Assembly (NCBI GenBank): GCA_964577205.1
Contig: CAZNYG010000082.1
Coordinates: 1-8,144 of the forward strand
DNA length: 8,144 nucleotides
Direction: 5' to 3'
DNA from: CAZNYG01 sp964577205
Lineage (GTDB): Bacteria > Elusimicrobiota > Endomicrobiia > Endomicrobiales > CAIRNS01
Positions within the stretch are counted from its first letter, which is position 1, and each line of letters begins with the position of its first letter. Shown here one piece after another: positions 7,420 through 8,144 of the stretch. The notes below the pieces were generated by a model, which was not told where the DNA came from, did not search any database, and worked only from the letters and a program-made list of their open reading frames with translations. Both the position numbers and the translations under genes were made by a program.

Positions 7420-8144
7420 ATGAGAAGGCATAATTCGCGCGCGGCCCGTATCACCGCGCGCGTGACGGCGTTCCTGTTCCTGTTTACGACGACCGCGCCT
7501 TCCATCCCGGCGGCCGCGGTGCCGTTATCGGGCCGCGCGGTTACAGCGTCAGCGTCTTTCATTCCCGTCCCGCTTGGACGCGCGTCCGGGACGGTTCCGG
7601 GAACGGGCCGTTTCGTGGTCGCCATCCAGGACCTGCACTGCCATCCTGAAGTACAGAAGAACATCACATCCATCCTTGAGTCGCTGTCCTCCCGTTATAC
7701 CATCGACCGCGTATTTCTTGAAGGGGCGTCCGGCACGGTGGACCTGTCGTGGTACGACACTATCACGGAGCCGCCGCTGCGGGACGCGTTCATCGAATCG
7801 TTGATGGCGCAGGGGAAGATGTCCGGGGCGACGTACTTCGCGCTGAAACACCGTGAGTACGCCCATAAACTGTACGGCCTTGAGAACAAAGAGCTGCACG
7901 CGCGGAACCTTGCGCGGTTCAGCCGCATACTGGACGCACAGACGGAAACGGCGCGGATCTTAGCCCGTTCCCGGCAGTCGATGGAAAAGGTGAAAAAAGA
8001 GTATTTCACTCCCCGTCACCGGCGTTTGGATACGGTGTCGGGTGAATACCGCGCCGGACGGATGACGTCGGATAAATACTATACCCTCCTTGCCAACCTC
8101 GCGGGCAAAGCCGGCATCGAGATCAATGACTCCAAAAATATTGC
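7420..8144 (+). CDS. Secreted protein of unassigned function with IQDLHCHPE / VFLEGASG motifs, 3' end outside window
   Basis: The frame is open from ATG 7420 to the right edge, giving 241 complete codons. The start is chosen for the AAAGGA site and because it yields a signal peptide: a basic n-region (RRHNSRAARITAR), a short hydrophobic core (VTAFLFLF) and an AAA at residues 31-33 suited to signal peptidase I cleavage, so export is likely. After a Pro/Ser/Ala-rich stretch the globular domain begins near residue 65: strand FVVAIQDLHCHPEVQKN with D71, H73 and H75, helix, then strand VFLEGASG with E101, then DLSW and a long helical part (LMAQGKMSGATYFALKHREYAHKLYGLENKELHARNLARF). The His-containing loop after the first strand and the acidic residue ending the next one recall ChaN/TraB-like alpha/beta folds, but this is weak. 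I recall similar N-termini in hypothetical proteins of uncultured bacteria. It follows the giant gene by 52 bases on the same strand. Function is not assigned. Confidence 0.85.
   Translation, partial: MRRHNSRAARITARVTAFLFLFTTTAPSIPAAAVPLSGRAVTASASFIPVPLGRASGTVPGTGRFVVAIQDLHCHPEVQKNITSILESLSSRYTIDRVFLEGASGTVDLSWYDTITEPPLRDAFIESLMAQGKMSGATYFALKHREYAHKLYGLENKELHARNLARFSRILDAQTETARILARSRQSMEKVKKEYFTPRHRRLDTVSGEYRAGRMTSDKYYTLLANLAGKAGIEINDSKNI

Noticed and set aside
7062..7673. Antisense open frame spanning the gap between the two genes
   Set aside because: It overlaps both the end of the giant gene and the signal peptide of the next one, and its translation is low-complexity and Arg/Ala/Pro-rich.
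1..8144. CRISPR arrays, tRNA genes, insertion sequences, long tandem repeats
   Set aside because: Scanning by eye found no regularly spaced repeats, cloverleaf-like sequence, transposase or terminal inverted repeats; nearly all bases are accounted for by the two reading frames.

Overview
The window is almost entirely one enormous plus-strand reading frame, followed by the 5' part of a second plus-strand gene. The base composition is GC-rich by eye, and the codons favour G/C in the third position. I see no rRNA, tRNA, CRISPR array, insertion sequence or phage gene. The unusually long glycan-related multidomain protein, next to a secreted protein with an 'IQDLHCHPE...VFLEGASG' N-terminus, is a combination I associate with uncultured PVC-group bacteria, especially Omnitrophota (former OP3). 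That placement is a tentative inference from gene style, not proven by a marker gene.

Layout. Bases 3-7367 encode at least 2454 residues. The frame has no stop before the left window edge, so the first ATG (base 114) is probably internal and the true start lies outside. From N to C the protein reads: helical segment; GT-B glycosyltransferase module resembling glycogen/starch synthase (GT5); alpha-amylase-like (GH13-like) barrel that seems to have lost its catalytic residues; helical linker; HAD-IIB phosphatase module with intact core motifs and a phosphomannomutase-like FFGDK segment; small alpha/beta segment; beta-rich segment; second barrel-like segment with another GH13-like signature; and a helical C-terminus of about 300 residues. 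Bases 7368-7419 are a short gap with a small hairpin and a ribosome binding site. From base 7420 to the right edge lies a gene with a signal peptide and a conserved-looking but functionally unassigned domain.

Working together. The two genes are codirectional and 52 bases apart, so they may be cotranscribed. The giant protein joins a sugar transferase, glucan-hydrolase-like folds and a sugar-phosphatase-like domain in one chain, as if made to build or remodel a glycan or a phosphorylated sugar. Several altered active-site residues suggest that some modules now only bind or act as scaffold. Residue numbers for the giant protein count from the ATG at base 114.
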